Below are positions 1 through 5,630 of a stretch of 7,103 bases of DNA, one piece after another. How positions within the stretch are numbered: the first letter of the stretch is position 1; every line of letters starts with the position of its first letter. The translations under genes were made by a program, and so were the position numbers. The stretch comes from Oscillospiraceae bacterium (GTDB lineage Bacteria; Bacillota_A; Clostridia; Oscillospirales; Ruminococcaceae), in NCBI GenBank assembly GCA_900766795.1, contig CAAFWX010000342.1:1-7103 (forward strand). Reading direction: 5' to 3'. The notes under the pieces were generated by a model. The model saw only the letters and a program-made list of their open reading frames with translations, had not been told where the DNA came from and did not search any database.

Positions 1-2490
1 GCTGTCAAGGTTCATCTTGGCAGTTTCCCTCTGTTCAAGACCTCTTTCAAGCTCGTCTATTTGAGTTTTTATTCTTCCTGCGATAACGTCAAAATCATCA
101 ATTCCGGTTTCAACATATTTGTCAACTATCTTGCCGTATAAATCTTTCAGCGTAGCAATTCTATCTTCATACGACCCGGAGAAGTACATATTACCGCCAG
201 TAACAGAATAATAACCCGACGCTCCGGCTTGTTTTGCAATTTCGCTGAAATAAGCGTTTGCTAAAGCTGCTTCACCACCAGTATGCCAGTAAGGAGTGGC
301 ATCCAGCGAAATAGCCGTGCTTTCACTTTCTGCGTCAAGTGCTTGCTTATACGCACGCTGTGCTTCTTTCTCGGACATATCATTGGATTTTTTGATATAT
401 TCGTCCATCTTATCAATTACACCTTGATAAGAATCAGCCACAAGGTCAATGCTCCCGGCAAGGTCGCCGAACTGCGAATTCAATTCTTCCTGCAAAGTTT
501 TCAGCTCCGCTTCCTTTTCGGCTGCGTCCTTTGTGGAGCTATAAACCTGCTGATACCGTTCCTTTACATCAGAAAGCCCCTTTGATTTGTTCTGGTATTC
601 CTCCGAGGACTGCGTGAGGTTTCTCGACTGGTCTGTAAGGTCAGCCATGCGCTCGTTGCAGTCATCCATAGCAGAGGTCAGCGCTACTACTCCGCCTACA
701 AGAGCAGCAACAGCGACAGCGACAACTCCGAACGGATTAGCCGCCATAACTGCGTTGTTTGCGGTTTGAGCAGCCGTCTGCGCTTCTGTTGCAACAGTAA
801 GCCCCTTAAACAAACCGATAAGAGCCTTTACAGAACCAGCCGCCGCTGTGAATATCTTCTGTCCCGCCATAAGCGTCTTAAATGTGGTGTACGCAGTAAT
901 CACCGCGCCTATTTCCTCCCGGAAATCCACCAGGAAAGAAATAGTATTCGCAATACCCTCAATGAACCCCGGCAGGCTCTCGCTGGTGAACCGGATAAGC
1001 TGGTCTGCCGCATTGCCTACACTCTGCGCAACTCTCTCAAAGACCAAATCCAGCTCGCCGTTTTCAATACGCTCCGTAAGGTCTGTAAAGATGTCCGTAA
1101 TGCCCTCAACGCTAGTCTTTATCTTCTCCCCGAACTTCTCATACACAGCGATTCCGGCGCTTTCCATAGCGGATTTCATGATAGTTACCGCACCGGCGGT
1201 GTTGTTTGTCATGGTATCAGCCATTTGCGCGGAGGAATTGTCGCAGTTTTCAATAGCCGTGCGGAGCTTATTCACATCAGCCTCGCCCGCGTTCATCAGC
1301 GCAAGGAAGCCGGACATAGCATTCTTTCCGGCGATATTCTCCGCGGTAGAAGCCTTTTCCGCCTCGGAGAGCTGCGAAAACGCCGCCCGCAGGTCAGTGA
1401 GTATCTCTTTCAGTGAGCGCATAGACCCGTCCGCATTGCTGGTCTGTATCTCAACCTCGCCCAGCTTTTGCCCGGTGACAGTCACGCCCTCGGACAGCTT
1501 GGTGAGGGTAGTTCTCAGCGCAGTGCCCGCCATTGTGGACTTAATACCGGAGTTAGCCATCAGCCCGATAGCCTCCGAAACGTCCTCAATTGAAAATCCC
1601 AAAGCCCCGGCGATAGGCGCACAGTATTTGAAGGTTTCACCCATCATGGAAACGTTTGTGTTCGCGTTTGAAGAAGCAGCCGCCAACACGTCCGAGAAAT
1701 GCCCTACATCTTCCGCAGCCAGCCCGAATGCGGTTATAGCGTCCGTCACGATGTCCGCAGTTTCCGCAAGGTCGCCGCCGGAAGCCGCCGCAAGGCTGAG
1801 AACACCACCGATACCGTCAAGCATTTGCTGCGCGTCCCAGCCCGCCATTGCCATGTAGTTCATAGCGGAAGCCGCCTCTGTCGCCGAAAAGCGGGTAGTT
1901 GCGCCGAGCTGCTTAGCCTTTTCTGTCAGCTTGTCCAGTTCCTCCCCGGAAGCGCCTGAAATAGCCTCCACCTGCGACATAGCCGCCTCAAAGCTGGAGC
2001 CTACATTATAGCAGTACTCCGCCGCCGATTTCAGCGACTGCGTGAGCTTACCGACAGCGGTCTGTATCGCCGAGGAATACAGGCTTGCTTTAAGCACGTC
2101 CCCCATGGTGGCGGCGCTCTGCTGTACTTCCTCCACCGCGGTGCGCTGATTACGCATTTCTGCATTAGTGCTGTTGATTTCCCGGCGCAAATCCTGCTCG
2201 GCAGTGCGCAGAGTACCCAGCCGGGAAGTAGCGGTCGCAATACCGTCCCGCAGCTCCTGCATGCGTCTGGACTGTTCAGCGGTAGCGGTAGCACCGTTGT
2301 TGGTGGAGGCTTTAAGCTGCTCCAGTTCCTTGCGGTAGTTCTTTATCTCGGTGTTGGCGGTCTTTATCTCCTGCTTGTTCTGCTCCATCTGGGTGTTGAG
2401 TTCTGTGAGCTTCTGCCGGAGCACGCTCACGCCCTGCGTAAATCCGGCGGTGTTCGCGGAGAAGTTGGCTTGTAAAGTGGGATTTGCCAT
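1..2490 (-). CDS. Phage tail tape measure protein, TP901 type (3' end beyond window)
   Basis: The frame is open for 830 codons from ATG at 2490 to the window edge, so the C-terminus is missing. A GAAAGGAG ribosome site lies at 2497-2504. Residues ~20-125 are Gln/Glu/Lys-rich coiled coil. Residues ~160-335 match the TP901 tape-measure core (TIGR01760/PhageMin_Tail type), with recognisable stretches such as EAISGASGEELDKL, ATTRFSATEAASAMNYMAMAGW and MANSGIKSTMAG. Hydrophobic segments lie at ~508-565 and ~580-605 (PFGVVAVAVAALVGGVVAL), followed by more Glu/Lys-rich helix. In this family the protein runs along the inside of the growing tail, fixes its length, and its hydrophobic parts are thought to help DNA cross the host membrane. 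A terminator-like hairpin sits just upstream. The family call is firm; total length cannot be given. Confidence 0.96.
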   Translation of the reverse strand, partial: MANPTLQANFSANTAGFTQGVSVLRQKLTELNTQMEQNKQEIKTANTEIKNYRKELEQLKASTNNGATATAEQSRRMQELRDGIATATSRLGTLRTAEQDLRREINSTNAEMRNQRTAVEEVQQSAATMGDVLKASLYSSAIQTAVGKLTQSLKSAAEYCYNVGSSFEAAMSQVEAISGASGEELDKLTEKAKQLGATTRFSATEAASAMNYMAMAGWDAQQMLDGIGGVLSLAAASGGDLAETADIVTDAITAFGLAAEDVGHFSDVLAAASSNANTNVSMMGETFKYCAPIAGALGFSIEDVSEAIGLMANSGIKSTMAGTALRTTLTKLSEGVTVTGQKLGEVEIQTSNADGSMRSLKEILTDLRAAFSQLSEAEKASTAENIAGKNAMSGFLALMNAGEADVNKLRTAIENCDNSSAQMADTMTNNTAGAVTIMKSAMESAGIAVYEKFGEKIKTSVEGITDIFTDLTERIENGELDLVFERVAQSVGNAADQLIRFTSESLPGFIEGIANTISFLVDFREEIGAVITAYTTFKTLMAGQKIFTAAAGSVKALIGLFKGLTVATEAQTAAQTANNAVMAANPFGVVAVAVAALVGGVVALTSAMDDCNERMADLTDQSRNLTQSSEEYQNKSKGLSDVKERYQQVYSSTKDAAEKEAELKTLQEELNSQFGDLAGSIDLVADSYQGVIDKMDEYIKKSNDMSEKEAQRAYKQALDAESESTAISLDATPYWHTGGEAALANAYFSEIAKQAGASGYYSVTGGNMYFSGSYEDRIATLKDLYGKIVDKYVETGIDDFDVIAGRIKTQIDELERGLEQRETAKMNLDS

Positions 2491-2511
2491 TTCAAACTCC
2501 TTTCAAGGTAT

Positions 2512-2535
2512 AAAAAAACGCCCTGTTCAGAGCGC
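2512..2535 (-). terminator. Intrinsic terminator just upstream of the tape measure ribosome site
   Basis: Read on the minus strand, GCGCTCTG pairs with CAGGGCGT (2535-2528 with 2525-2518, including G-T wobbles; the loop opens to GAAC). It is followed by seven T at 2518-2512. The hairpin ends only about 8 nt before the GAAAGGAG ribosome site of the tape measure gene. It could end transcription from the genes upstream, or act as a control point that must be read through, because I see no good minus-strand promoter between it and the gene. Confidence 0.7.
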
Positions 2536-2564
2536 TTGCATATTCGTTTGTTTTATGGTATAAT
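2536..2564 (+). promoter_or_regulatory. Sigma-A-type promoter for the plus-strand winged-helix gene
   Basis: TTGCAT at 2536-2541, a 17-nt spacer, then TATAAT at 2559-2564 with TG upstream (extended -10, TGGTATAAT). A start near 2571 would give a leader of only about 14 nt that begins within the AAAGGAG ribosome site (2570-2576), ahead of ATG at 2585. It is oriented against all neighbouring structural genes. Confidence 0.75.
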
Positions 2565-2584
2565 CAACAAAAGGAGCTGATTAA

Positions 2585-2935
2585 ATGTTACCATACATAG
2601 ACCCGGAATGTAAAAAAGTACTCCGCGCCGTGCGAAAGATATGCGAAGAAAACAACTGTAAAACTGCCGAAATCGAAGAAATATCAGAACGCACCGGATA
2701 TCGTGAGTTCGTGGTTGTTTCAGTCGCAGAGTTTCTCGAAAACCGCGGAGTTGTCGTTATTGACGAATACGGTGACGGAAGCGCCGCCGGAATACACCCG
2801 ACCCAGCTAGGGCGGCATTATTGCCGATATAAGGCGCGTGATTTCTTGAAAACGGTGTTTTTCTCTGTAATTCTTCCGCTTATAGTGTCAGCAATATCAG
2901 GCGCGTTAACCACGCTGCTGCTGCAAACCCGATAA
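2585..2935 (+). CDS. Membrane-anchored winged-helix protein, moron-like
   Basis: 116 residues. Start ATG is set by AAAGGAG 8 nt upstream and by a promoter directly before it. Residues ~8-80 look like a winged helix: helices at ~9-22, ~25-36 and ~38-54 (the last, reading EFVVVSVAEFLENRG, the likely recognition helix), then a short strand-turn-strand with VVVIDEYGDG and a closing IHPTQLGRHY, like the end of many DNA-binding winged helices. Residues ~87-113 form one hydrophobic helix (FFSVILPLIVSAISGALTTLLL), so the protein probably sits in the inner membrane with the helix domain in the cytoplasm. It is the only plus-strand gene in a minus-strand late region and has its own promoter, typical of a moron expressed from the prophage. 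Its last 56 nt overlap the end of the opposing 61-residue gene. I do not recognise a named family; a regulator or superinfection function is only a guess. Confidence 0.8.
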   Translation: MLPYIDPECKKVLRAVRKICEENNCKTAEIEEISERTGYREFVVVSVAEFLENRGVVVIDEYGDGSAAGIHPTQLGRHYCRYKARDFLKTVFFSVILPLIVSAISGALTTLLLQTR

Positions 2936-3065
2936 CCGAAACCGCAGCGGCGGTAATTTTCGGGTGTCCTACAACCGGATACACCCACTTTGGGATATAT
3001 CCGAGATTTTCGTTTACAAACGGATATTTTCTGTGAATGTTGTCAATAGCTTTCGTCTTGTTCAT
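2880..3065 (-). CDS. Small membrane protein, 61 residues, unknown function
   Basis: I start it at ATG 3065 because GAAAGGAG lies at 3071-3078, 5 nt before it; the earlier ATG at 3110 lies inside a hairpin and has no ribosome site. Residues 1-34 are polar (KAIDNIHRKYPFVNENLGYIPKW), and residues ~37-61 form a hydrophobic helix ending the protein (ITAAAVSVIGFAAAAWLTRLILL). The shape is that of a single-span membrane protein with a cytoplasmic or periplasmic head. It is preceded by two terminator-like hairpins (3126-3158 and 3083-3116) with no promoter between them and the gene, so expression would depend on readthrough. Its last 56 nt overlap, tail to tail, the plus-strand winged-helix gene. Size and membrane span would fit a holin-like or exclusion protein, but nothing in the sequence proves it. 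Confidence 0.65.
   Translation of the reverse strand: MNKTKAIDNIHRKYPFVNENLGYIPKWVYPVVGHPKITAAAVSVIGFAAAAWLTRLILLTL
2941..2960 (+). terminator. Possible weak terminator after the winged-helix gene
   Basis: On the plus strand ACCGC (2941-2945), loop AGCG, GCGGT (2950-2954), then AATTTT. It lies 5 nt after the stop of the plus-strand gene, where a terminator would be expected. The stem is only 5 bp and the T run is interrupted, and it lies inside the coding region of the opposing gene, so it may be chance. Confidence 0.3.
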
Positions 3066-3070
3066 AGCTT

Positions 3071-3078
3071 CTCCTTTC
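3071..3078 (-). promoter_or_regulatory. Ribosome site that decides the start of the 61-residue membrane protein
   Basis: GAAAGGAG on the minus strand, 5 nt before ATG at 3065. The same core (GAAAGGAG) precedes the tape measure gene. It rules out the longer frame starting at 3110, which would translate through the hairpin at 3083-3116. Confidence 0.75.
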
Positions 3079-3082
3079 GGGC

Positions 3083-3116
3083 ATAAGAAAAGCGCCGTGC
3101 ATTGCTGCATAGCGCT
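3083..3116 (-). terminator. Strong terminator-like hairpin before the 61-residue gene
   Basis: On the minus strand AGCGCTATGCA (3116-3106) pairs with TGCACGGCGCT (3101-3091) around a GCAA loop, with one A-C mismatch and one T-G wobble, then TTTTCTTAT. It follows the RNA-A terminator by about 10 nt, making a tandem pair, and its T tract ends about 4 nt before the next gene's ribosome site. Confidence 0.7.
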
Positions 3117-3125
3117 GTGTTATTC

Positions 3126-3158
3126 AAAAGAAAACCGCCCGAATTGCTCCGAGCGGTT
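3126..3158 (-). terminator. Intrinsic terminator of RNA-A
   Basis: On the minus strand AACCGCTCG (3158-3150) pairs with CGGGCGGTT (3141-3133), loop GAGCAATT, then TTTTCTTTT. Stem, loop and the linker before it are nearly identical to the terminator of RNA-B at 5489-5516; the shared unit is about 37 nt. Only the loop base C/T, the linker and the T run differ. Confidence 0.85.
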
Positions 3159-3276
3159 AAGATACGGTCATTTGGCAGGCGTCCAATTCTCCTGCATCTC
3201 TCGGGTTTCCCCTGTCAAGCCATCGGCGTGTGGACGTGGACGAACTCTTCCACCTCAAATGACCTACTACTATCTT
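3126..3276 (-). ncRNA. RNA-A: structured small RNA (or leader) of about 150 nt
   Basis: Bounded by a near-consensus promoter (-10 at 3283-3288) and an intrinsic terminator. A perfect 9-bp stem closes it: GGTCATTTG (3264-3256) with CAAATGACC (3174-3166). Inside are GTGGA/TCCAC (3253-3249 with 3240-3236), GGG-GAAA-CCC (3212-3203), and GCAGG/CCTGC (3195-3191 with 3179-3175), whose 3' strand directly abuts the closing stem. The loop of this last hairpin holds TGGACG (3185-3180), complementary to CGTCCA upstream (3236-3231), so a pseudoknot or an alternative fold is possible. I could not match it to any riboswitch, ribozyme or tRNA consensus I know. It may act as a free RNA or as the 5' leader of the 61-residue gene. 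The exact 5' end is estimated from the -10 box. Confidence 0.7.
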
Positions 3277-3282
3277 ACTTAC

Positions 3283-3311
3283 ATTATAGCACAATTATTC
3301 ACGTTTGTAAA
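3283..3311 (-). promoter_or_regulatory. Sigma-A-type promoter of RNA-A
   Basis: On the minus strand TTTACA (3311-3306), exactly 17 nt, then TATAAT (3288-3283) preceded by TGC, making an extended -10. The -35 box lies inside the last codons of the PBECR-like gene and the -10 box just past its stop, the same layout as the RNA-B promoter. Confidence 0.82.
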
Positions 3312-3771
3312 GCACTTTTTTGTTATTTATAAGTCTTTTCCATTCGCTTTCGTTTATTTTCATAAATGTAATAATGGAGTTTTTGAAAGCGGGATCATCA
3401 TTTGAGGTTACAAGCCTTAAAATCGTTTTAAAGCGTTCTTCGCCGGAACTGAAATCTTTTAATATCAATGCAGAATTTGGCTTATTGGCTTCGATAATAT
3501 AATCCGGCTGTTCAATGATCTCACTCATATAAACATAATAACGCTCAAAGTCGTTGGGGTGCCTGTCTTTTATGTGTTGAATGCGTTCGTCAGTTATAAT
3601 AACCTCATCAGTCACAATATCTTCGGAAACGCACTTATATATGCTGACATCAATTTTGCCTATGTAATGCACATCATCTACCGCCATTCTCTTGTTGTCA
3701 CTCCCTATTATACCACCTTTTCCGGTTTTGTCAACCCTTTTTGCCCCACTTGTTGACCCTCTGCCGCCCAT
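3295..3771 (-). CDS. MGGRG-tagged PBECR-like nuclease (putative phage toxin/effector)
   Basis: 158 residues; ATG 3771 is set by GGAGGT (3782-3777), which lies right after the terL stop codon, so translation is probably coupled to terL. Residues 1-9 are the tag MGGRGSTSG, then a Gly/Lys linker to ~22. Residues ~55-158 resemble the PBECR families (phage Barnase-EndoU-ColicinE5/D-RelE-like nucleases): VIITDERIQHIKDRHP (57-72, with H66, R69, H70), IIEQPDYIIE (85-94), ILRLVTS (117-123), SIITFMKINESEWKRL (132-147) and the closing KKVLYKRE. Known PBECR domains occur in phage head-associated polymorphic toxins and are predicted RNases. The coding DNA is clearly more AT-rich than terL, suggesting separate acquisition. 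The family call is from memory of the pattern, fairly confident; nuclease activity is inferred. Confidence 0.8.
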   Translation of the reverse strand: MGGRGSTSGAKRVDKTGKGGIIGSDNKRMAVDDVHYIGKIDVSIYKCVSEDIVTDEVIITDERIQHIKDRHPNDFERYYVYMSEIIEQPDYIIEANKPNSALILKDFSSGEERFKTILRLVTSNDDPAFKNSIITFMKINESEWKRLINNKKVLYKRE

Positions 3772-3783
3772 AATACACCTCCG

Positions 3784-5469
3784 TCAATACTGCACCGCAA
3801 AATCGCATTCCCCCTCCAGCATTTCCAACTGAAGCAGGAACACCGCATTGATGAGCGAAACGACCATATCGACCTTGCCCGCAGACCGCTTCTTATTGAC
3901 GTACTTGTTGAGGTTGGTGTCCTCGGTACACCGTGCATTTGAAAAGTTGATTTCCAGCAGCTTATTTTCGTCATAAACGAACTCCCGCCGCAGGACGTAT
4001 TCCTTTAGCAGTTTCGTGGGCGCGTGAAGTACGCTGGAATGCTGCTTTATCTCAACGCACTCTATCGGGTTATCCTCGTCTGCCTCGAGCTTCTGAACCG
4101 TGGAAAGCGCGTTGTAACGGTCATATCCCAACTGCACGATATTCACGCCGTACTTCTTCGGTAAATCCAGAATAAACCGCTCCACAAAACCATAATCTAT
4201 GACCTCGCCGCCGCAGGAGAAGCATTCTCCCGCCGCGATATGCCGCCGATAGTCCACCTTTTCCTTCGCGGACTTTGTCTCCACATTGTCCGCCGGCAGG
4301 AAGCCCCACACCTTAGCGTGTATCTTTCCTTTCTCGTCCAGCGCGACCATAGCAACAGAGGTGTTGTCGTTTGTCAGCGAAAGGTCAAGCCCCAGATAAA
4401 CGTCCCGCCCCCGCCAGAAGCCTACATCTTCCGGAACAGCGCATTCCTGAAGCTTCATGAGGTCTATGTAACCCTCAGTGCCTATGCCCTTGTACTGAAT
4501 GTTGCAGTGCTTGCAGAGGAAGTTCTCCCGCTTTCCCTCATACAGAATAGCAAGGGTGCGCATATCCCGCAGCGTGTCCATAAGATCAGAATTATTGACC
4601 GCCACCGGGTTTGCCTGCAAAAGCACGTTATCGTCCTTTTCCCAGTTGTTCTTGATTTCCTCGTCCGGCTCGAACAGCAGCGCGAAATACTTCCGTTTAC
4701 CGTCATAAACCCCGTCAAGCTGCTTCTTTGCGAGGTCTATCTCGTCCGTAAGCCCGTTGCTGTCGTTCGGGTACTGTGTGGAAATGAGAATGCCGAGCTT
4801 GTCTTTCAAAACGACCTGCGACGACCTCATAGCCTCCACCGGGTAACTGTCCATAGCCCCGACTTCATCAGCGAGGAACAGGTGCGCCAGTTTTCCGTCC
4901 AGCTTGTCGTTTGAGTAGGCGAGGGGAGTGTATTCCGTATCGGTGACGGAACACTTGACCTCCAGCCGCATTACCCGGAAATAAGGCTCTAACAGCGGGC
5001 TTGACTTGATTATCTTCCTAATTGCGACCTTAAGCTCCGAGGACAGCTTTAAATCCGGCGCGACCGAGAACAGCCGTGAGAATTTCGGCAGTTTAAGCAT
5101 AGCAAGCACGAAGATAACGCCGCTTGTGAAAGTCTTGAAGTTCTTCCGGGCAATCTCCAGAAGTCCGTCAGTATAATAATTCCTGCCGTCCGTGGTCTTA
5201 GTGCAGAACAGCGCCGTAATAAACAGCAGCGCGTAATCCTCCAAAGCCTCCGGCATAGGCGTATGTAAATCCGGGTGTATCATCAGCCCCAGAAGCGCCA
5301 TTGCCTGGTCGTATTCTTTGAGGTCTACATGCGCGGCGGGATTGTCACCGTTCGCAATATCCAGCCATTCTATACACTGCCTGCGGACGTATTTCCCGAC
5401 AGCATGGTTATCTTCGTCAGAAGCCCATAGTGCGTATTTATAAGCGCGGCTCTCTGTAATATCGCTCAA
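3784..5469 (-). CDS. terL: Terminase large subunit (Terminase_1 type), packaging ATPase-nuclease
   Basis: 561 residues, full length for the family. It starts with TTG at 5469, chosen because AGGAGGTG lies 5 nt upstream. The N-terminal ATPase has a Walker A-like loop ARKNFKT (107-113), Walker B LFLADE (197-202; D201, E202) and coupling motif ISTQ (229-232). The C-terminal RNase H-like nuclease has its three acidic residues in context: GLDLS (D362), LGYDRYNA (D450) and KVDMVVSLINA (D534). TerL with the small subunit cuts concatemeric phage DNA and drives it into the prohead through the portal. In relatives I know the Walker A reads ARKNGK(S/T); here the Gly is Phe. Cys pairs CKHC (319-322) and CFSC (416-419) stand out but are not proven metal sites. 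No small terminase subunit or portal gene is seen beside it. Confidence 0.95.
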   Translation of the reverse strand: MSDITESRAYKYALWASDEDNHAVGKYVRRQCIEWLDIANGDNPAAHVDLKEYDQAMALLGLMIHPDLHTPMPEALEDYALLFITALFCTKTTDGRNYYTDGLLEIARKNFKTFTSGVIFVLAMLKLPKFSRLFSVAPDLKLSSELKVAIRKIIKSSPLLEPYFRVMRLEVKCSVTDTEYTPLAYSNDKLDGKLAHLFLADEVGAMDSYPVEAMRSSQVVLKDKLGILISTQYPNDSNGLTDEIDLAKKQLDGVYDGKRKYFALLFEPDEEIKNNWEKDDNVLLQANPVAVNNSDLMDTLRDMRTLAILYEGKRENFLCKHCNIQYKGIGTEGYIDLMKLQECAVPEDVGFWRGRDVYLGLDLSLTNDNTSVAMVALDEKGKIHAKVWGFLPADNVETKSAKEKVDYRRHIAAGECFSCGGEVIDYGFVERFILDLPKKYGVNIVQLGYDRYNALSTVQKLEADEDNPIECVEIKQHSSVLHAPTKLLKEYVLRREFVYDENKLLEINFSNARCTEDTNLNKYVNKKRSAGKVDMVVSLINAVFLLQLEMLEGECDFAVQY

Positions 5470-5474
5470 CGGTT

Positions 5475-5482
5475 CACCTCCT
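5475..5482 (-). promoter_or_regulatory. Near-perfect ribosome site deciding the TTG start of terL
   Basis: AGGAGGTG on the minus strand, 5 nt before TTG at 5469. It begins about 6 nt after the T tract of the RNA-B terminator, so terL could be translated efficiently only from transcripts that pass that terminator. Confidence 0.85.
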
Positions 5483-5488
5483 ATACAG

Positions 5489-5516
5489 AAAAACCGCCCG
5501 AATTACTCCGAGCGGT
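5489..5516 (-). terminator. Intrinsic terminator of RNA-B, directly before terL
   Basis: On the minus strand ACCGCTCG (5516-5509) pairs with CGGGCGGT (5500-5493), loop GAGTAATT, then five T. It is nearly identical to the RNA-A terminator at 3126-3158. Confidence 0.85.
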
Positions 5517-5596
5517 GTAATATACAACACAGGTTTTCGGAGTTGCACCGAAATCTGCAAAACGCTGTTTTCCTATTTAAACTATCCCCTGTGTCA
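5489..5596 (-). ncRNA. RNA-B: structured small RNA (or leader) of about 108 nt
   Basis: Runs from a strong promoter (-10 at 5602-5607) to an intrinsic terminator. A 7-bp stem ACACAGG/CCTGTGT (5594-5588 with 5533-5527) closes it at the very start of the transcript, extendable by two wobble pairs. Inside, TTTCGG/CCGAAA (5553-5548 with 5540-5535) has the loop TGCAACT, whose TGCAA can pair with TTGCA (5560-5556) just upstream, forming a possible H-type pseudoknot. That hairpin sits one base from the closing stem. The plan (closing stem, pseudoknot next to its 3' strand, short GTATNTTA-like linker, shared terminator) matches RNA-A although the inner sequence differs. It starts at the end of an MGGRG gene and ends before terL. 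Function unknown: a free RNA, an RNA partner of the adjacent effector, or a terL leader. Confidence 0.68.
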
Positions 5597-5601
5597 ATAA
5601 T

Positions 5602-5630
5602 ATTATATCACATATATTTTAGATTTGCAA
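5602..5630 (-). promoter_or_regulatory. Sigma-A-type promoter of RNA-B
   Basis: On the minus strand TTGCAA (5630-5625), 17 nt, TATAAT (5607-5602). The -35 box lies in the last codons of the 131-residue MGGRG gene (stop at 5621-5619) and the -10 box after its stop, exactly as in the RNA-A promoter. Confidence 0.8.

Noticed and set aside
848..1858. Long plus-strand open frame opposite the tape measure gene
   Set aside because: It lies wholly antisense to a clear tape-measure core, has a Ser/Ala-rich composition typical of a shadow frame, and lacks a ribosome site.
3066..3110. Upstream ATG at 3110 as the start of the small membrane protein
   Set aside because: It would translate the terminator hairpin, and no ribosome site precedes it, whereas ATG 3065 has GAAAGGAG at the right distance.
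3169..3198. A 9-codon frame inside RNA-A (MQENWTPAK) as a leader peptide
   Set aside because: No convincing ribosome site, and its bases are taken up by the proposed stems; length is within chance.
3126..3276. RNA-A as a c-di-GMP riboswitch, hammerhead ribozyme or tRNA
   Set aside because: A short AGGGGAAACC-like run recalls the c-di-GMP-I core, but the rest of that core is missing. No CUGAUGA core for a hammerhead, and no proper T arm or CCA-end acceptor for a tRNA.
4240..4914. Plus-strand open frame of 224 codons
   Set aside because: Antisense to the terL ATPase and nuclease motifs; no family resemblance and no ribosome site.
5592..5597. Consensus TTGACA on the minus strand as a second -35 box for terL
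   Set aside because: No acceptable -10 box lies 16-18 nt downstream; it is at the expected start of RNA-B and part of its closing stem.
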